From positions 1 through 21,182 of the forward strand of contig CAVUES010000014.1 of the NCBI GenBank assembly GCA_963740555.1: 21,182 bases of DNA, given 5' to 3'. Made by a program: the position numbers and the translations under genes. Position 1 is the stretch's first letter, and every line of letters begins with the position of its first letter. This document shows positions 10,443 to 19,939 of the stretch, piece by piece. Source of the stretch: Mayfieldus sp963740555 (GTDB taxonomy: Bacteria > Actinomycetota > Thermoleophilia > Solirubrobacterales > 70-9). The notes beneath the pieces were generated by a model. That model had not been told where the DNA came from. It worked only from the letters and a program-made list of their open reading frames with translations, and made no database searches.

Positions 10443-13400
10443 ATGGCCGCAAAGCGACCCTTCCACCGCCTGGCGATCGTAAACCGCGGTGAGCCGGCGA
10501 TGAGGCTCGTACACGCCGTGCGAGAGCTGAACGAGCAGGGCGATGAGCCGATCCGGTTGATCGCCCTCTACACGGAAGTCGATCGGCAGGCGCTATTCGT
10601 CCGCTCGGCAGACGAGGCCTACTGCATCGGCCCCGCGACCTTTACCGCCGGGGACGGCAGCCGCCAGGCGGGGTATCTCGACTACGAGGCGCTGGAGCGG
10701 GCGCTGCGCGAGACCCGGGCCGAGGCCGCCTGGGTCGGATGGGGCTTCGTGGCCGAGCACCCCCGCTTCTCCGAGCTCTGCGAGCGGCTGGACGTGGTGA
10801 TGGTCGGCCCCGACGCGGCCACGATGCGGCTGCTGGGCGACAAGATCAGCTCCAAGAGGCTGGCCGAGCGCGCCGACGTGCCCGTCGCTCCCTGGAGTGG
10901 CCCGGTGGAGACCATCGAGGACGCCGTCCGGGGGGCGGAGCGGATCGGCTACCCGCTGATGGTCAAGGCCAGCGCGGGCGGTGGGGGACGGGGGATCCGC
11001 AAGGTGCTGGGCGCGGGCGAGCTTGCTGCGGCCTTCGAGCGCGCCAGCGCCGAGGCGCTGCAGGCCTTCGGCGATTCCACCGTGCTCCTCGAGGCCCTCG
11101 TCAGCCCCGCCCGCCACGTCGAGGTGCAGACGATCGCCGACGGCGCCGGCGGCGTTTGGGCGGTCGGAGTCCGCGATTGCAGCCTGCAGCGGCGTAACCA
11201 GAAGGTGATCGAGGAGTCGCGAAGCCCGGCCCTCGACGAGCAGCAGGAGAACGAGATCGCAGAGGCCTCCAGGCGCCTGGTGCTCGAGGCGGGCTACCGC
11301 GGCGCGGCAACCGTCGAGTTTCTGTACGAGCCCGGCGTGCGCCGCTTCTGGTTCATGGAGGTGAACGCGCGGCTGCAGGTCGAGCACCCGGTCACCGAGG
11401 CCGTCACCGGTCTCGACCTCGTCAAGCTGCAGCTGCACGTGGCCGCCGGCGGCCGGCTCGAGGGCGAGCCTCCGCCTCCCAGCGGTCACGCGATCGAGGC
11501 GCGGCTGAACGCAGAGGATCCGGCTCTCGACTTCGAGGCCGCGCCCGGCAAGGTCGTCCTCCTGCGTCTGCCGAGCGGCCCGGGCATTCGGGTCGACTCC
11601 GGGCTTGTCGCGGGCGACACCATCCCTCCGGAGTTCGACTCGATGATCGCCAAGGTGATCGCGACCGGACGAGATCGCCCGGAGGCGATCGCACGGCTCC
11701 GCCGGGCACTGCTCGAGACCACGGTCGTGATCGAGAACGGCACCACCAATCTCGGCTTTCTGCTCGATGTGCTGTCACACCCCGATGTGCGCTCCGGGGA
11801 CTTCGACACCACCTGGCTCGACCGCGTGCGGGCCGGCGGCGACCAGGACCGGCCCCGCCACGCGGACGCGGCTCTGCTCCAGGCCGCGATCGAGCTGAGC
11901 GACGAGTTGACCGCCACCGATCGGGCGCGCTTCTACGCCTTCGCGCGGCGGGGGCGGCCCCTGGCCAGATCCGAGGTGGGCCGCCGGGTCGAGCTCCGCC
12001 ACCGCGGCGAGACCTACAGCTTCCGCGTCTGCCAGCGGGGGCCGCAGCGCTACCAGCTGACGATCGACGACTCGACCATCGAGCTGGACGTCGAGCATCT
12101 CGGCGAGCACGAGCGGCGGCTGGTGCTCTGGGACAGGAGCTGGCGCACAGCGATCTCGCATCAGGGCGCCGACCTGCTGGTGGAGGTGGACGGCCTGCCC
12201 CATCGCATCTCACACGACGAGGGAGGAGCGGTTCGAAGCCACGCTCCCGGAGTGGTCGTCTCGGTCCCGGTCGCGGTCGGCGACGAGGTGGAGGCCGGCG
12301 ACGTCGTCGCTGTGATGGAGAGCATGAAGATGGAAAGCTCGCTGGTCGCGCCCTACCAGGGCCGCGTGCGCAAGGTCATGGTCGGCCCAAACGTCCAGGT
12401 TGACGTCGGCACTCCGCTGGTTCAGATCGAGCCCTTCGACGAGGGGGGCGCCCAACGTGCGAGCGGCGAGCGGGTTGCGTTCGTGGACGCCCAGCACCGC
12501 GCCTCGACAGGATCTGAGCGACACATCGAGGACCTTCGCCTCCTGGAGTCGGCGGTTATGGGCTATGACGTTCCCGGCATGGCGGTCGACGATGCGATCG
12601 CTGATCTGACCAGCATCTCCTCGGACCCGGCCGAGAGCGCCGACCTGATCGCCGGCGAGGACCGGCTGCTGCGCCTGTTCGCGGACGTGCGCGCGCTCTC
12701 GCGTCCAGCCCACGACGCCGACGACCCGGCGCAGGTGCTGCTGCGCAGCCCCCAGGAGTACTTCCACTCGTTCCTTCACTCGCTCGACCCGCAGGCCGAG
12801 GGGTTGCCGGAGCGCTTCACCGCGCTGCTGAGGCGGGCGCTCGCCCATTACGGCATCGAGGACATGGATCGCACTCCCGACCTCGAGGACGCCTGCTACC
12901 GGCTGTTCCTCTCCCAGCAGCGACTGGGGCCGCAGCACACAGCGGTGCTGGCGATCCTGGACCGGCGCCTGGAGCATGCGCACGAGCTCGCCGGACGGGT
13001 CCCGGACGATTTCTCGGAGACGCTCGGCCGCCTTGGGACGGCAGCCGAAGGCCGCGCCCCGGCGATCGCCGACCTCGTGCGGCAGGTCCGCTACCGCTAC
13101 TACGACGAGCCGGTGATCGTCGCGGCGCGCGAGACCGCCTACGCGGTAGCCGAGCGCCACCTTGACGCGCTCGCCTCGGCGCCCGAGCGGCCGGACCGCG
13201 AGCAGCGGATCGGCGCGCTCGTTGCCTGCCCGCAGGCTCTCGCCAGCGTCCTCTCGCGGCGGCTGCGCGCGGCCGAGCCGCGCCTGGGGCCCGCCCTGCT
13301 CGAGGTGATGACCCGCCGCTATTACCGGCCACCCGAGCTGGCGCCCTTCACCGAGGCGCGCAGCGTCGGCGTCTCGTTCATCTGCTCCGCCTACCGCGAC

Positions 13401-16049
13401 GAGGAGGGCCCCAAGCGCCTGGCCACGGCGTTCGTGGAGCTGGGCGAGCTGGGCACGGCGCTGGAAGGGCTGCCCGCCCTGGCCCGCGAGATGGGCAAGG
13501 GCGAGACGCTTGTAGCGGACCTGTACGCCGAGCACGTCGGCCCGGCGCCGCCTCGGGACGAGCTGGCCCACCGCCTCCGGGGCGCTCTCGCCGAGGCGGG
13601 ACTGCCGGCCGAGCTCGAGCGGATCGTGTTCGCCATCTCCGCTCCCGAGCGGGGCCGCGGCATGTCGGCGATCGACCTGTTCAGCTTTCGGCGAACCGGG
13701 GCCGGGCGGCTCGAAGAGGACGAGTCCCTTCGCGGGCTGCACCCGATGGTGGCCGAGCGCTTGAACCTGTGGAGGCTGTCGGAGTTCGAGCTCGAGCGCC
13801 GCCCGTCGCCGGAGGACGTCTACCTCTACCAGGCCACCGCGCGCTCCGATCCCCGCGACGAGCGCCTGTTCGCGCTTGCCGATGTCCGCGACCTGACACC
13901 GGTGCGCGACGACGACGGGCGGCTGATCGCGGTTCCGGAGCTGGAGCGGGCGTTGACCCAGTCGCTGGAGGCGATGCGCGACGCGCAGGCGCAGCGAGAG
14001 CCGCGCCGGCGGCTGTTCTGGAACCGGGTGCAGATGTTCGCCTGGCCCCCGATCACACTGGCCCCCGGGGACCTGCGGGCGCTGATCGCCCGCTACGGGA
14101 GGATCACCCGGGACCTCGGCATCGAGATGGTGGAACTGCGCGGGCGCATGCACGAGGACGGCGAGGAGCGCCCGCGCGAGCTGCGCTTCTTCAGCCCCAC
14201 CGGACGCGGCGTCATCGTCGAGGTCGACGACCCCCCGAACCGGCCGCTGAGGCCACTCGACGACGGTGCCCGCCGCATCATCCGGGCCCGCCAGCGCGGC
14301 ACCGTCCATCCGGCGGAACTGGTCAAAGTTCTGGCTCCTGCACGCACCGACTCCGATGGCGAGGGCCTGCCGCCCGGCGACTTCACCGAGCACGATCTGG
14401 ACGAGTCCGGTCGGCTGGCACCGGTCGACCGCGGTCTCGCCCTCAACGAGGCGAGCATCGTCGTCGGGCTGGTCCGCAACCGCACCGAGCGCTACCCGGA
14501 GGGGATGCAGCGGGTCGCGCTCTTCGGCGACCCGACGCGGGCGCTGGGCTCGCTTGCCCAGCCGGAGTGCGAGCGGATCATCGCCGCCCTCGATCTGGCG
14601 GAGGAGCTGCGCGTGCCAGCCGAGTGGTTCGCGCTCTCCGCCGGGGCCAAGATCGCGATGGACTCGGGGACCGAGAACATGGACTGGATCGCAGCGGTGC
14701 TGCGGCGGATCGTCACCTACACGCAGCGCGGGGGCGAGCTCAACATCATCGTCACCGGCATCAACGTCGGCGCCCAGCCCTACTGGAACGCCGAGGCGAC
14801 GATGCTGATGCACACGAGGGGGATCCTGGTGATGACGCCAGAGAGTGCCATGGTCCTGACCGGGAAGCAGGCGCTCGACTACTCGGGCGGAGTGTCCGCC
14901 GAGGACAATTTCGGCATCGGGGGCTACGAGCGGGTGATGGGGCCGAACGGCGAAGCGCAGTACTGGGCCCCCGATCTGGCGGGGGCCTGCCGGGTGCTGC
15001 TCGCCCACTACGACCACACCTACGTGGCGCCCGGGGAGCGCTTCCCGCGCCGGGCGGCCACCGCAGATCCCCCCGACCGCGACGTACGTTCCGCTCCCCA
15101 CCACGCACCCGACTCCGACCTCGAGCGGGTGGGCGACATCTTCTCCGGCGAGCGCAACCCCGGCCGCAAGAAGGCTTTCGACATCCGCTCGGTGATGCGG
15201 GCTGTCGCCGACAGCGACGCCGCCCCGCTGGAGCGCTGGAGCGGCTGGCACGACGCGGAGACGGCTGTCGTCTGGGACGTCCATCTGGGGGGCCGGCCGG
15301 TGGCGATGCTGGGAATCGAGTCGAGACCTCTTTCGCGCTACGGCGGCATACCCGCCGACGGTCCCGAGCAGTGGACCTCGGGAACGCTGTTCCCGCAGTC
15401 GTCGCGCAAGATCGCCCGGGCACTGAACGCCGCCAGCGGCAACCGGCCGGTCGTCTTCATCGCCAACCTCGCTGGCTTCGACGGTGCCCCGGAGTCGATG
15501 GCCAAGTGGCAGCTTGAATACGGAGCCGAGATCGGCCGCGCGGTGGTGAACTTCCGGGGGCCGATCGTCTTCTGCGTCGTCTCGCGCTACCACGGGGGGG
15601 CGTTCGTCGTCTTCTCGCAGAAGCTCAATGAGGATCTGGAGACGGTTGCGCTGGAAGGTGCCCATGCTTCGGTGATCGGCGGAGCACCGGCCGCCGCGGT
15701 CGTGTTCGCCGGCGAGGTCAAGCGGCGCACCCGCGAGGACTCTCGCATCAGGGAGATCGACGAGCGGATCGAGTCCGCGGAGGGCTCCGAGCGCCAGCGG
15801 CTGCGCTCTGAGCGGGCCGAGCTCTGGGGGCAGGTGCACTCCGAGAAGCTCGGCGAGCTGGCGGCGGAGTTCGACTCCGTCCACAGCGTCGAGCGGGCCG
15901 TCGAGATGGGCTCGGTCAGCCGCATCATTCCGCCCTGCTCGCTGCGTCCATTCCTGATCGAGGCGGTGGAGCGCGGGATCCGCCGGACCGAGGACCGTCT
16001 CGCGGAGGACGATGACCGCGCCCGGCTGGCTGATTCGCTCGCTCGCTGA
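10443..16049 (+). CDS. Single-chain acetyl/acyl-CoA carboxylase (BC-BCCP-central-CT), eukaryote-like
   Basis: One uninterrupted 1868-residue protein carries all carboxylase activities. Biotin carboxylase spans about 1-470: VKASAGGGGRGIRK near 174, RRNQKVIEE near 252, EVNARLQVEHPVTE near 305. Then come a linking domain and a biotin carrier domain whose motif VMESMKMES places biotin on Lys629. A central region (about 700-1250) includes LHPMVAERLNLWRLSEFELE and IARYGRITRDLGIEMVELR, which resembles the eukaryotic ACC central domain. The carboxyltransferase (about 1325-1868) has LFGDPTRALGSLAQPE, SAGAKIAM and a C-terminal helical end. It carboxylates acetyl-CoA (or another acyl-CoA) to malonyl-CoA using ATP and bicarbonate. 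It starts 17 bp after the synthase, a strong hint that it supplies extender units. ATG fits the FHRLAIVNRGEPAMR beginning, although its Shine-Dalgarno is weak. Acyl specificity is not decidable here. Confidence 0.9.
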   Translation: MAAKRPFHRLAIVNRGEPAMRLVHAVRELNEQGDEPIRLIALYTEVDRQALFVRSADEAYCIGPATFTAGDGSRQAGYLDYEALERALRETRAEAAWVGWGFVAEHPRFSELCERLDVVMVGPDAATMRLLGDKISSKRLAERADVPVAPWSGPVETIEDAVRGAERIGYPLMVKASAGGGGRGIRKVLGAGELAAAFERASAEALQAFGDSTVLLEALVSPARHVEVQTIADGAGGVWAVGVRDCSLQRRNQKVIEESRSPALDEQQENEIAEASRRLVLEAGYRGAATVEFLYEPGVRRFWFMEVNARLQVEHPVTEAVTGLDLVKLQLHVAAGGRLEGEPPPPSGHAIEARLNAEDPALDFEAAPGKVVLLRLPSGPGIRVDSGLVAGDTIPPEFDSMIAKVIATGRDRPEAIARLRRALLETTVVIENGTTNLGFLLDVLSHPDVRSGDFDTTWLDRVRAGGDQDRPRHADAALLQAAIELSDELTATDRARFYAFARRGRPLARSEVGRRVELRHRGETYSFRVCQRGPQRYQLTIDDSTIELDVEHLGEHERRLVLWDRSWRTAISHQGADLLVEVDGLPHRISHDEGGAVRSHAPGVVVSVPVAVGDEVEAGDVVAVMESMKMESSLVAPYQGRVRKVMVGPNVQVDVGTPLVQIEPFDEGGAQRASGERVAFVDAQHRASTGSERHIEDLRLLESAVMGYDVPGMAVDDAIADLTSISSDPAESADLIAGEDRLLRLFADVRALSRPAHDADDPAQVLLRSPQEYFHSFLHSLDPQAEGLPERFTALLRRALAHYGIEDMDRTPDLEDACYRLFLSQQRLGPQHTAVLAILDRRLEHAHELAGRVPDDFSETLGRLGTAAEGRAPAIADLVRQVRYRYYDEPVIVAARETAYAVAERHLDALASAPERPDREQRIGALVACPQALASVLSRRLRAAEPRLGPALLEVMTRRYYRPPELAPFTEARSVGVSFICSAYRDEEGPKRLATAFVELGELGTALEGLPALAREMGKGETLVADLYAEHVGPAPPRDELAHRLRGALAEAGLPAELERIVFAISAPERGRGMSAIDLFSFRRTGAGRLEEDESLRGLHPMVAERLNLWRLSEFELERRPSPEDVYLYQATARSDPRDERLFALADVRDLTPVRDDDGRLIAVPELERALTQSLEAMRDAQAQREPRRRLFWNRVQMFAWPPITLAPGDLRALIARYGRITRDLGIEMVELRGRMHEDGEERPRELRFFSPTGRGVIVEVDDPPNRPLRPLDDGARRIIRARQRGTVHPAELVKVLAPARTDSDGEGLPPGDFTEHDLDESGRLAPVDRGLALNEASIVVGLVRNRTERYPEGMQRVALFGDPTRALGSLAQPECERIIAALDLAEELRVPAEWFALSAGAKIAMDSGTENMDWIAAVLRRIVTYTQRGGELNIIVTGINVGAQPYWNAEATMLMHTRGILVMTPESAMVLTGKQALDYSGGVSAEDNFGIGGYERVMGPNGEAQYWAPDLAGACRVLLAHYDHTYVAPGERFPRRAATADPPDRDVRSAPHHAPDSDLERVGDIFSGERNPGRKKAFDIRSVMRAVADSDAAPLERWSGWHDAETAVVWDVHLGGRPVAMLGIESRPLSRYGGIPADGPEQWTSGTLFPQSSRKIARALNAASGNRPVVFIANLAGFDGAPESMAKWQLEYGAEIGRAVVNFRGPIVFCVVSRYHGGAFVVFSQKLNEDLETVALEGAHASVIGGAPAAAVVFAGEVKRRTREDSRIREIDERIESAEGSERQRLRSERAELWGQVHSEKLGELAAEFDSVHSVERAVEMGSVSRIIPPCSLRPFLIEAVERGIRRTEDRLAEDDDRARLADSLAR

Positions 16050-16686
16050 GACCCCGCCGGGCGACGGCTGGCTGAGTCCGCGCGAGCGCGCCGTGCTCGG
16101 GAAGCTGGGGATCGAGAAGCGGCGCAGCGACTGGCGGCTCGGCCGCTTCGCCGCCAAGGCCGCCGTCGGCGCCTGGCTGAAGGTCGAGCCCGCGCGGGTC
16201 GAGGTGCTGGCGGCCGGCGACGGAGCGCCGCAGGCCCACCTCGACGGGGAGCCCTTGCCGGTCGCCCTCTCGATCAGCCACCGCGCGGGCCGCGCGCTGG
16301 CCGCGGCCACCGGCACGCCGGCAGCGCTCGGCTGCGACCTCGAGCTGCTCGAGCGACGCAGCGACGGTTTCGTGCGCGACTGGCTGGCTACGCCGGAGAG
16401 GGAGTTGCTCGAGACTCTGCCCGAGGAGAGGCGATCGCTTGCGGCGAACCTCATCTGGGCGTCCAAGGAGGCGGCGGCGAAGGCGCGCCGGGAGGGGCTG
16501 CGCCTTGACGTGCGGGACGCAGCAGCCCTGCCGCTGGGAATCGAAGATCCCGCAGCCCAGTGGCGTCCGCTCGAGGTCCGCTGGGCGGGCGGCGAGCGGA
16601 TCGCGGGCTGGTGGCGTGAGGAGGCCGCCTGGGTGATGACCGTGGTTGCCGACCCGCCCCCGGGGATGCCACGCGAGCTCGAATAG
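16012..16686 (+). CDS. 4'-phosphopantetheinyl transferase (Sfp-type)
   Basis: The 224-residue protein has the Sfp-family motifs in order: WRLGRFAAKAAV (41-52), SISH (87-90), the magnesium-binding LGCDLE (Asp109, Glu111), and WASKEAAAK (149-157). It moves phosphopantetheine from CoA to carrier proteins. In this place it is the natural partner of the three synthase ACPs, the role PfaE plays in PUFA loci. The gene starts inside the carboxylase, overlapping it by 38 bp, with GGAGG a few bases before ATG at 16012, so it is probably coupled in translation. Whether it accepts the threonine-bearing ACPs is open. Length is normal for the family. Confidence 0.93.
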   Translation: MTAPGWLIRSLAETPPGDGWLSPRERAVLGKLGIEKRRSDWRLGRFAAKAAVGAWLKVEPARVEVLAAGDGAPQAHLDGEPLPVALSISHRAGRALAAATGTPAALGCDLELLERRSDGFVRDWLATPERELLETLPEERRSLAANLIWASKEAAAKARREGLRLDVRDAAALPLGIEDPAAQWRPLEVRWAGGERIAGWWREEAAWVMTVVADPPPGMPRELE

Positions 16687-16698
16687 AGTCGCCTCGGG

Positions 16699-17490
16699 AT
16701 GAGCACCTGTGCAGACGGGCAACGATCACAGCCGGAGATCCGCACAGACCATCTCGACGCGGTGATCTTCGATCTCGATGGCGTTATCACCGACACCGCG
16801 TCCGTTCACGCCGCCGCCTGGGAGCAGATGTTCGACCGCTTTCTGGCCGCCCGCCCGGCCCGCGAGGGAGAGGAGCGGCGCCCGTTCTCCGAAGACGATT
16901 ACTACCTCTACGTGGATGGAAAGCCACGCTACGACGGCGTCGAGTCGTTTCTCGCCTCACGGGGGATCGCCCTGTCCAGGGGCAACCCCGGCGATCTCCC
17001 GGCCGCGGATACCGTGTGCGGGCTGGGCAACCGCAAGGACGAGCTCTTTCTGGCCGTGCTGCGGGAGCGGGGCGTCGCTCCCTTCGCCTCCTCGGTCGAG
17101 CTGCTGCGGCGGCTGCGGGCGAGCGGGGTCAGCACGGCGATCATCTCCGCCTCGCGCAACTGCGCAGAGGTACTCGAGGCGGCCGGGGTGACAGAGCTCT
17201 TCGACACCAGGGTCGACGGCGTCGACGCGGACGAGCTGGGCCTCGACGGGAAGCCCGACCCGGCGGTGTTCCTGGAGGCGGCGCGCCGCCTGGGGGTCAA
17301 ACCGTCGCGCGCCGCTGTGGTCGAGGATGCGCTGGCCGGGGTCGAGGCTGGGCGGCGCGGGGGCTTTGGGCTGGTGATCGGCGTTGACCGCGGCGGCCAC
17401 GCCGAGGCGCTGCGGGAACACGGCGCCGGCGCCGTGGTCGGGGACCTGGGCGAGGTGCGTGTGTCGGCAGCGAAGGGCAGGAACGGGTGA
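16699..17490 (+). CDS. HAD-superfamily beta-phosphoglucomutase-like enzyme
   Basis: The 263-residue protein has all HAD motifs: FDLDGVITDT with nucleophile Asp25 and Asp27, Ser150 in IISASRN, Lys185 in GKPDP, and VEDALAGV with Glu209/Asp210. A helical cap (about 35-130) includes DGKPRYDGVESFLASRGI, the form common in actinobacterial beta-phosphoglucomutases that sit beside GH65 genes. Such enzymes turn beta-glucose 1-phosphate into glucose 6-phosphate through a glucose 1,6-bisphosphate intermediate. Its stop codon overlaps the GH65 start by 4 bp (GTGA). The arrangement recalls the mycobacterial Rv3400-Rv3401 pair. It starts 12 bp after the transferase gene, behind a weak ribosome binding site. 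A different phosphatase substrate cannot be excluded. Confidence 0.85.
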   Translation: MSTCADGQRSQPEIRTDHLDAVIFDLDGVITDTASVHAAAWEQMFDRFLAARPAREGEERRPFSEDDYYLYVDGKPRYDGVESFLASRGIALSRGNPGDLPAADTVCGLGNRKDELFLAVLRERGVAPFASSVELLRRLRASGVSTAIISASRNCAEVLEAAGVTELFDTRVDGVDADELGLDGKPDPAVFLEAARRLGVKPSRAAVVEDALAGVEAGRRGGFGLVIGVDRGGHAEALREHGAGAVVGDLGEVRVSAAKGRNG

Positions 17491-19913
17491 TCGACGCTGG
17501 CGCCCCCGGGGCGCCGATCCTCAGGACCTGGTCGCTTGCCTACGAGGGCTTCGATCCCGCCCGGGAACGCCTGCGCGAGGCGCTATGCGCGCTCGGGAAC
17601 GGGCGATTTGCCAGCCGCGGCGCCGCGCCCGAGGCGGATGCGGACGCGGTTCATTACCCAGGAACCTATGCGGCCGGTTGCTACAACCGGCTGACCAGCA
17701 AGGTGGCAGGCCGCGAGGTGGGGGACGAGTCGATCGTCAACCTCCCCAACTGGCTCCCCCTCACCTTCCGGATCGAGGACGGCGACTGGTTCGACCTCTC
17801 GGCAGTCGACCTGCTCGCATACCGTCAGGAGCTCGACCTGCGCAGGGCCGTGCTGAGACGGGAGCTCAGGTTCCGCGACGCCGAGGGGCGGGAGACGGCA
17901 ATGACCGAGTGCCGGCTGGTGAGCATGGCGAACCCGCATCTTGCCGCGCTCCAGACCACCCTGCTGCCCGTCAACTGGTCGGGGCGGGTCAAGTTCCGCT
18001 CGGCGCTCGACGGCAATGTGGTGAACGGTGGCGTCGAGCGCTACAGCGGCCTGGCCAACCGCCACCTGGTGCCGCTCGACGCGCGTGCGGTGGACTCCGA
18101 GGCGCTGCTGCTCGAGGCCGAGACCAGCCAGTCGCACATCCGGATCGCCGAAGCGGCGCGAACGCGGCTGCTGCGCGACGGCAAGGTGCTTGAGCCCACG
18201 AGCCGAGTGATCGAGGAGCCGGCCTGGATCGGCCTCGAGCTCGAGGCGGATGCTATGCAGGGCGTGTCGATCACGGCGGAGAAGGTCGCCGCCCTGTTCA
18301 CGTCGCGCGAGCCGGCGATCTCCGAGCCGGGCCTCGACGCGTGCACCGAGGTGGCCCGCGCCCCCGGCTTCGAGGAGCTGCTCTCCAAGCACGTGCTGCG
18401 TTGGGACGAGCTTTGGGACTTCTCCTCGCTGGAGCTCGAGGGCCAGGAGCTGGCATCGGCGGTGTCGCACCTGCACATCTATCACCTGCTGGGGAACATC
18501 TCCGGACACAGCGCCGAGCTGGACGCCGGGGTCGCCGCCCGCGGGCTGTCGGGGGAGGCATATCGAGGTCACATCTTCTGGGACGCGCTGTTCATCTTCC
18601 CCTTCTTCAACCTGCGGCTCCCGGGGCTAACCCGGACCCTGATCCGCTACCGCCACCGGCGCCTGAAGCGGGCCCGCTGGGCCGCCTCGGACGCGGGATA
18701 CGAGGGCGCCATGTACCCGTGGCAGAGCGGCTCCAACGGCGAGGAGCTGACCCCGACTATGCACTTCAACCCGCGCTCCGGCCGCTGGCTCCCCGACAAC
18801 TCCCGCCTGCAGCGGCACATCAACGCCGCGATCGCGTACGACATCTGGCGGTACCACGAGGCGACGAACGACGTCGCGATGCTGGCCTTCTACGGCGCTG
18901 AGATCTTCATCGAGATCGCGCGCTTCTGGGCCAGCATCGCGATCTATGATCAGGCCGGCGACCGCTACTTGATCCGCGGAGTGGTCGGCCCCGACGAGTA
19001 CCACGACGCATATCCCGGCGCGGAGCAGCCCGGGATCGACAACAACGCCTACACCAACGTGATGGCCGCTTGGGTGCTGCGGCGTGCGCCGGATGTCATC
19101 GCTGAGCTCCCGGAGCAACGGCGAAATGAGCTGTCGACGACGCTTGGGCTGCGGCCGGAGGAGCTGGAGCACTGGGACAAGATGAGCCGAAGGTTGTACG
19201 TGCCTTTCCACGACGACGGGATCATCAGCCAGTTCGAGGGCTACGAGGAGCTGGAGGAACTCGACTGGGATTTCTACCGCGAGAGGTACGGGAACATCCA
19301 GCGACTCGACCGGATCCTGGAGGCTGAAGGAGACAGCGCCAACCGCTACAAGGCTTCCAAGCAGGCGGACGTGCTGATGCTCTTCTACCTGCTCTCGGCC
19401 GACGAGCTCGGGGAGCTGTTCGGGCGGCTCGGCTACCCGTTCGAAGCGGACACGATCTCAGAGAACGTCGAGTACTACCTGGCCCGCACCTCGCATGGCT
19501 CCACGTTGAGCAAGGTGGTCCACGCCTGGGTGTTGGTGCGCTCCGATCGTGAGCGCTCGTGGGAGCTCTTCTCCGAGGCGCTGGAGAGCGACATCTCCGA
19601 CATCCAGGGCGGAACGACTCCCGAGGGCGTGCACCTCGGCGCCATGGCGGGGACCGTGGACCTGCTGCAGCGCGCCTACACCGGGCTCGATACGCGGGAC
19701 GAGGTGCTGTGGCTCGACCCCTGTCTCCCCGCGGAGCTGACCAAGTTGCGGCTCACGATCTACTACCGGCGCCACTGGGCGCTGGAGATCGAGATCAGCA
19801 GTGACCGGGTGAGGATCAGCGCTCCGCCGGCCGACATCTACCCGATAAAAGTCGCGATCAAGGATGAGGTCATCTGGCTTGACGCGGGTGGGACAGTGGA
19901 ACGCCCGCTGTGA
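17487..19913 (+). CDS. Glycoside hydrolase family 65 protein (probable disaccharide phosphorylase)
   Basis: The 808-residue protein has the GH65 layout: an N-terminal beta-sandwich (about 1-290), a helical linker, an (alpha/alpha)6 barrel (about 320-700) and a small C-terminal beta part. The general acid is Glu504 in GVVGPDEYHDAYPG. KASKQADVLM and SHGSTLS (His670) match the conserved barrel and the phosphate-binding loop of the phosphorylases. Members cleave trehalose, maltose, kojibiose or nigerose with phosphate, with inversion, giving beta-glucose 1-phosphate, which the preceding HAD enzyme could convert. The exact disaccharide is not decidable by eye. No signal peptide is seen, so it is cytoplasmic. 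The GTG start at 17487 is set by the 4-bp overlap with the HAD gene. A plain hydrolase activity is the main alternative. Confidence 0.88.
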   Translation: MIDAGAPGAPILRTWSLAYEGFDPARERLREALCALGNGRFASRGAAPEADADAVHYPGTYAAGCYNRLTSKVAGREVGDESIVNLPNWLPLTFRIEDGDWFDLSAVDLLAYRQELDLRRAVLRRELRFRDAEGRETAMTECRLVSMANPHLAALQTTLLPVNWSGRVKFRSALDGNVVNGGVERYSGLANRHLVPLDARAVDSEALLLEAETSQSHIRIAEAARTRLLRDGKVLEPTSRVIEEPAWIGLELEADAMQGVSITAEKVAALFTSREPAISEPGLDACTEVARAPGFEELLSKHVLRWDELWDFSSLELEGQELASAVSHLHIYHLLGNISGHSAELDAGVAARGLSGEAYRGHIFWDALFIFPFFNLRLPGLTRTLIRYRHRRLKRARWAASDAGYEGAMYPWQSGSNGEELTPTMHFNPRSGRWLPDNSRLQRHINAAIAYDIWRYHEATNDVAMLAFYGAEIFIEIARFWASIAIYDQAGDRYLIRGVVGPDEYHDAYPGAEQPGIDNNAYTNVMAAWVLRRAPDVIAELPEQRRNELSTTLGLRPEELEHWDKMSRRLYVPFHDDGIISQFEGYEELEELDWDFYRERYGNIQRLDRILEAEGDSANRYKASKQADVLMLFYLLSADELGELFGRLGYPFEADTISENVEYYLARTSHGSTLSKVVHAWVLVRSDRERSWELFSEALESDISDIQGGTTPEGVHLGAMAGTVDLLQRAYTGLDTRDEVLWLDPCLPAELTKLRLTIYYRRHWALEIEISSDRVRISAPPADIYPIKVAIKDEVIWLDAGGTVERPL

Positions 19914-19939
19914 CAGCGCTAGCCTAGGCAAGAACCGTT
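19897..19939 (+). promoter_or_regulatory. Probable promoter/operator of the HMG-CoA reductase gene
   Basis: A perfect odd dyad CGCTGTGACAGCG (19906-19918) covers the GH65 stop codon. It runs into GCTAGC (19918-19923) and GCCTAGGC (19922-19929). TAGCCT (19920-19925) fits the actinobacterial -10 pattern TANNNT, with a weak -35-like TGGAAC about 17 bp upstream. The predicted transcript would begin only a few bases before ATG at 19940. There is no Shine-Dalgarno, so the mRNA may be nearly leaderless. All promoter calls are pattern inference. Confidence 0.35.

Noticed and set aside
13769..15517. A long Arg-rich + strand frame inside the carboxylase gene
   Set aside because: It is an Arg/Gly/Pro-rich shadow of the real frame, lacks domain homology, and the carboxylase frame is continuous through it.
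12210..16796. A 1,528-codon open frame on the minus strand
   Set aside because: It is antisense to the carboxylase and transferase genes, whose domains are unambiguous. Long antisense frames are expected at this GC content with G/C third positions. The same holds for the long minus frames at 4814-7090, 7744-9717 and 2599-4101.
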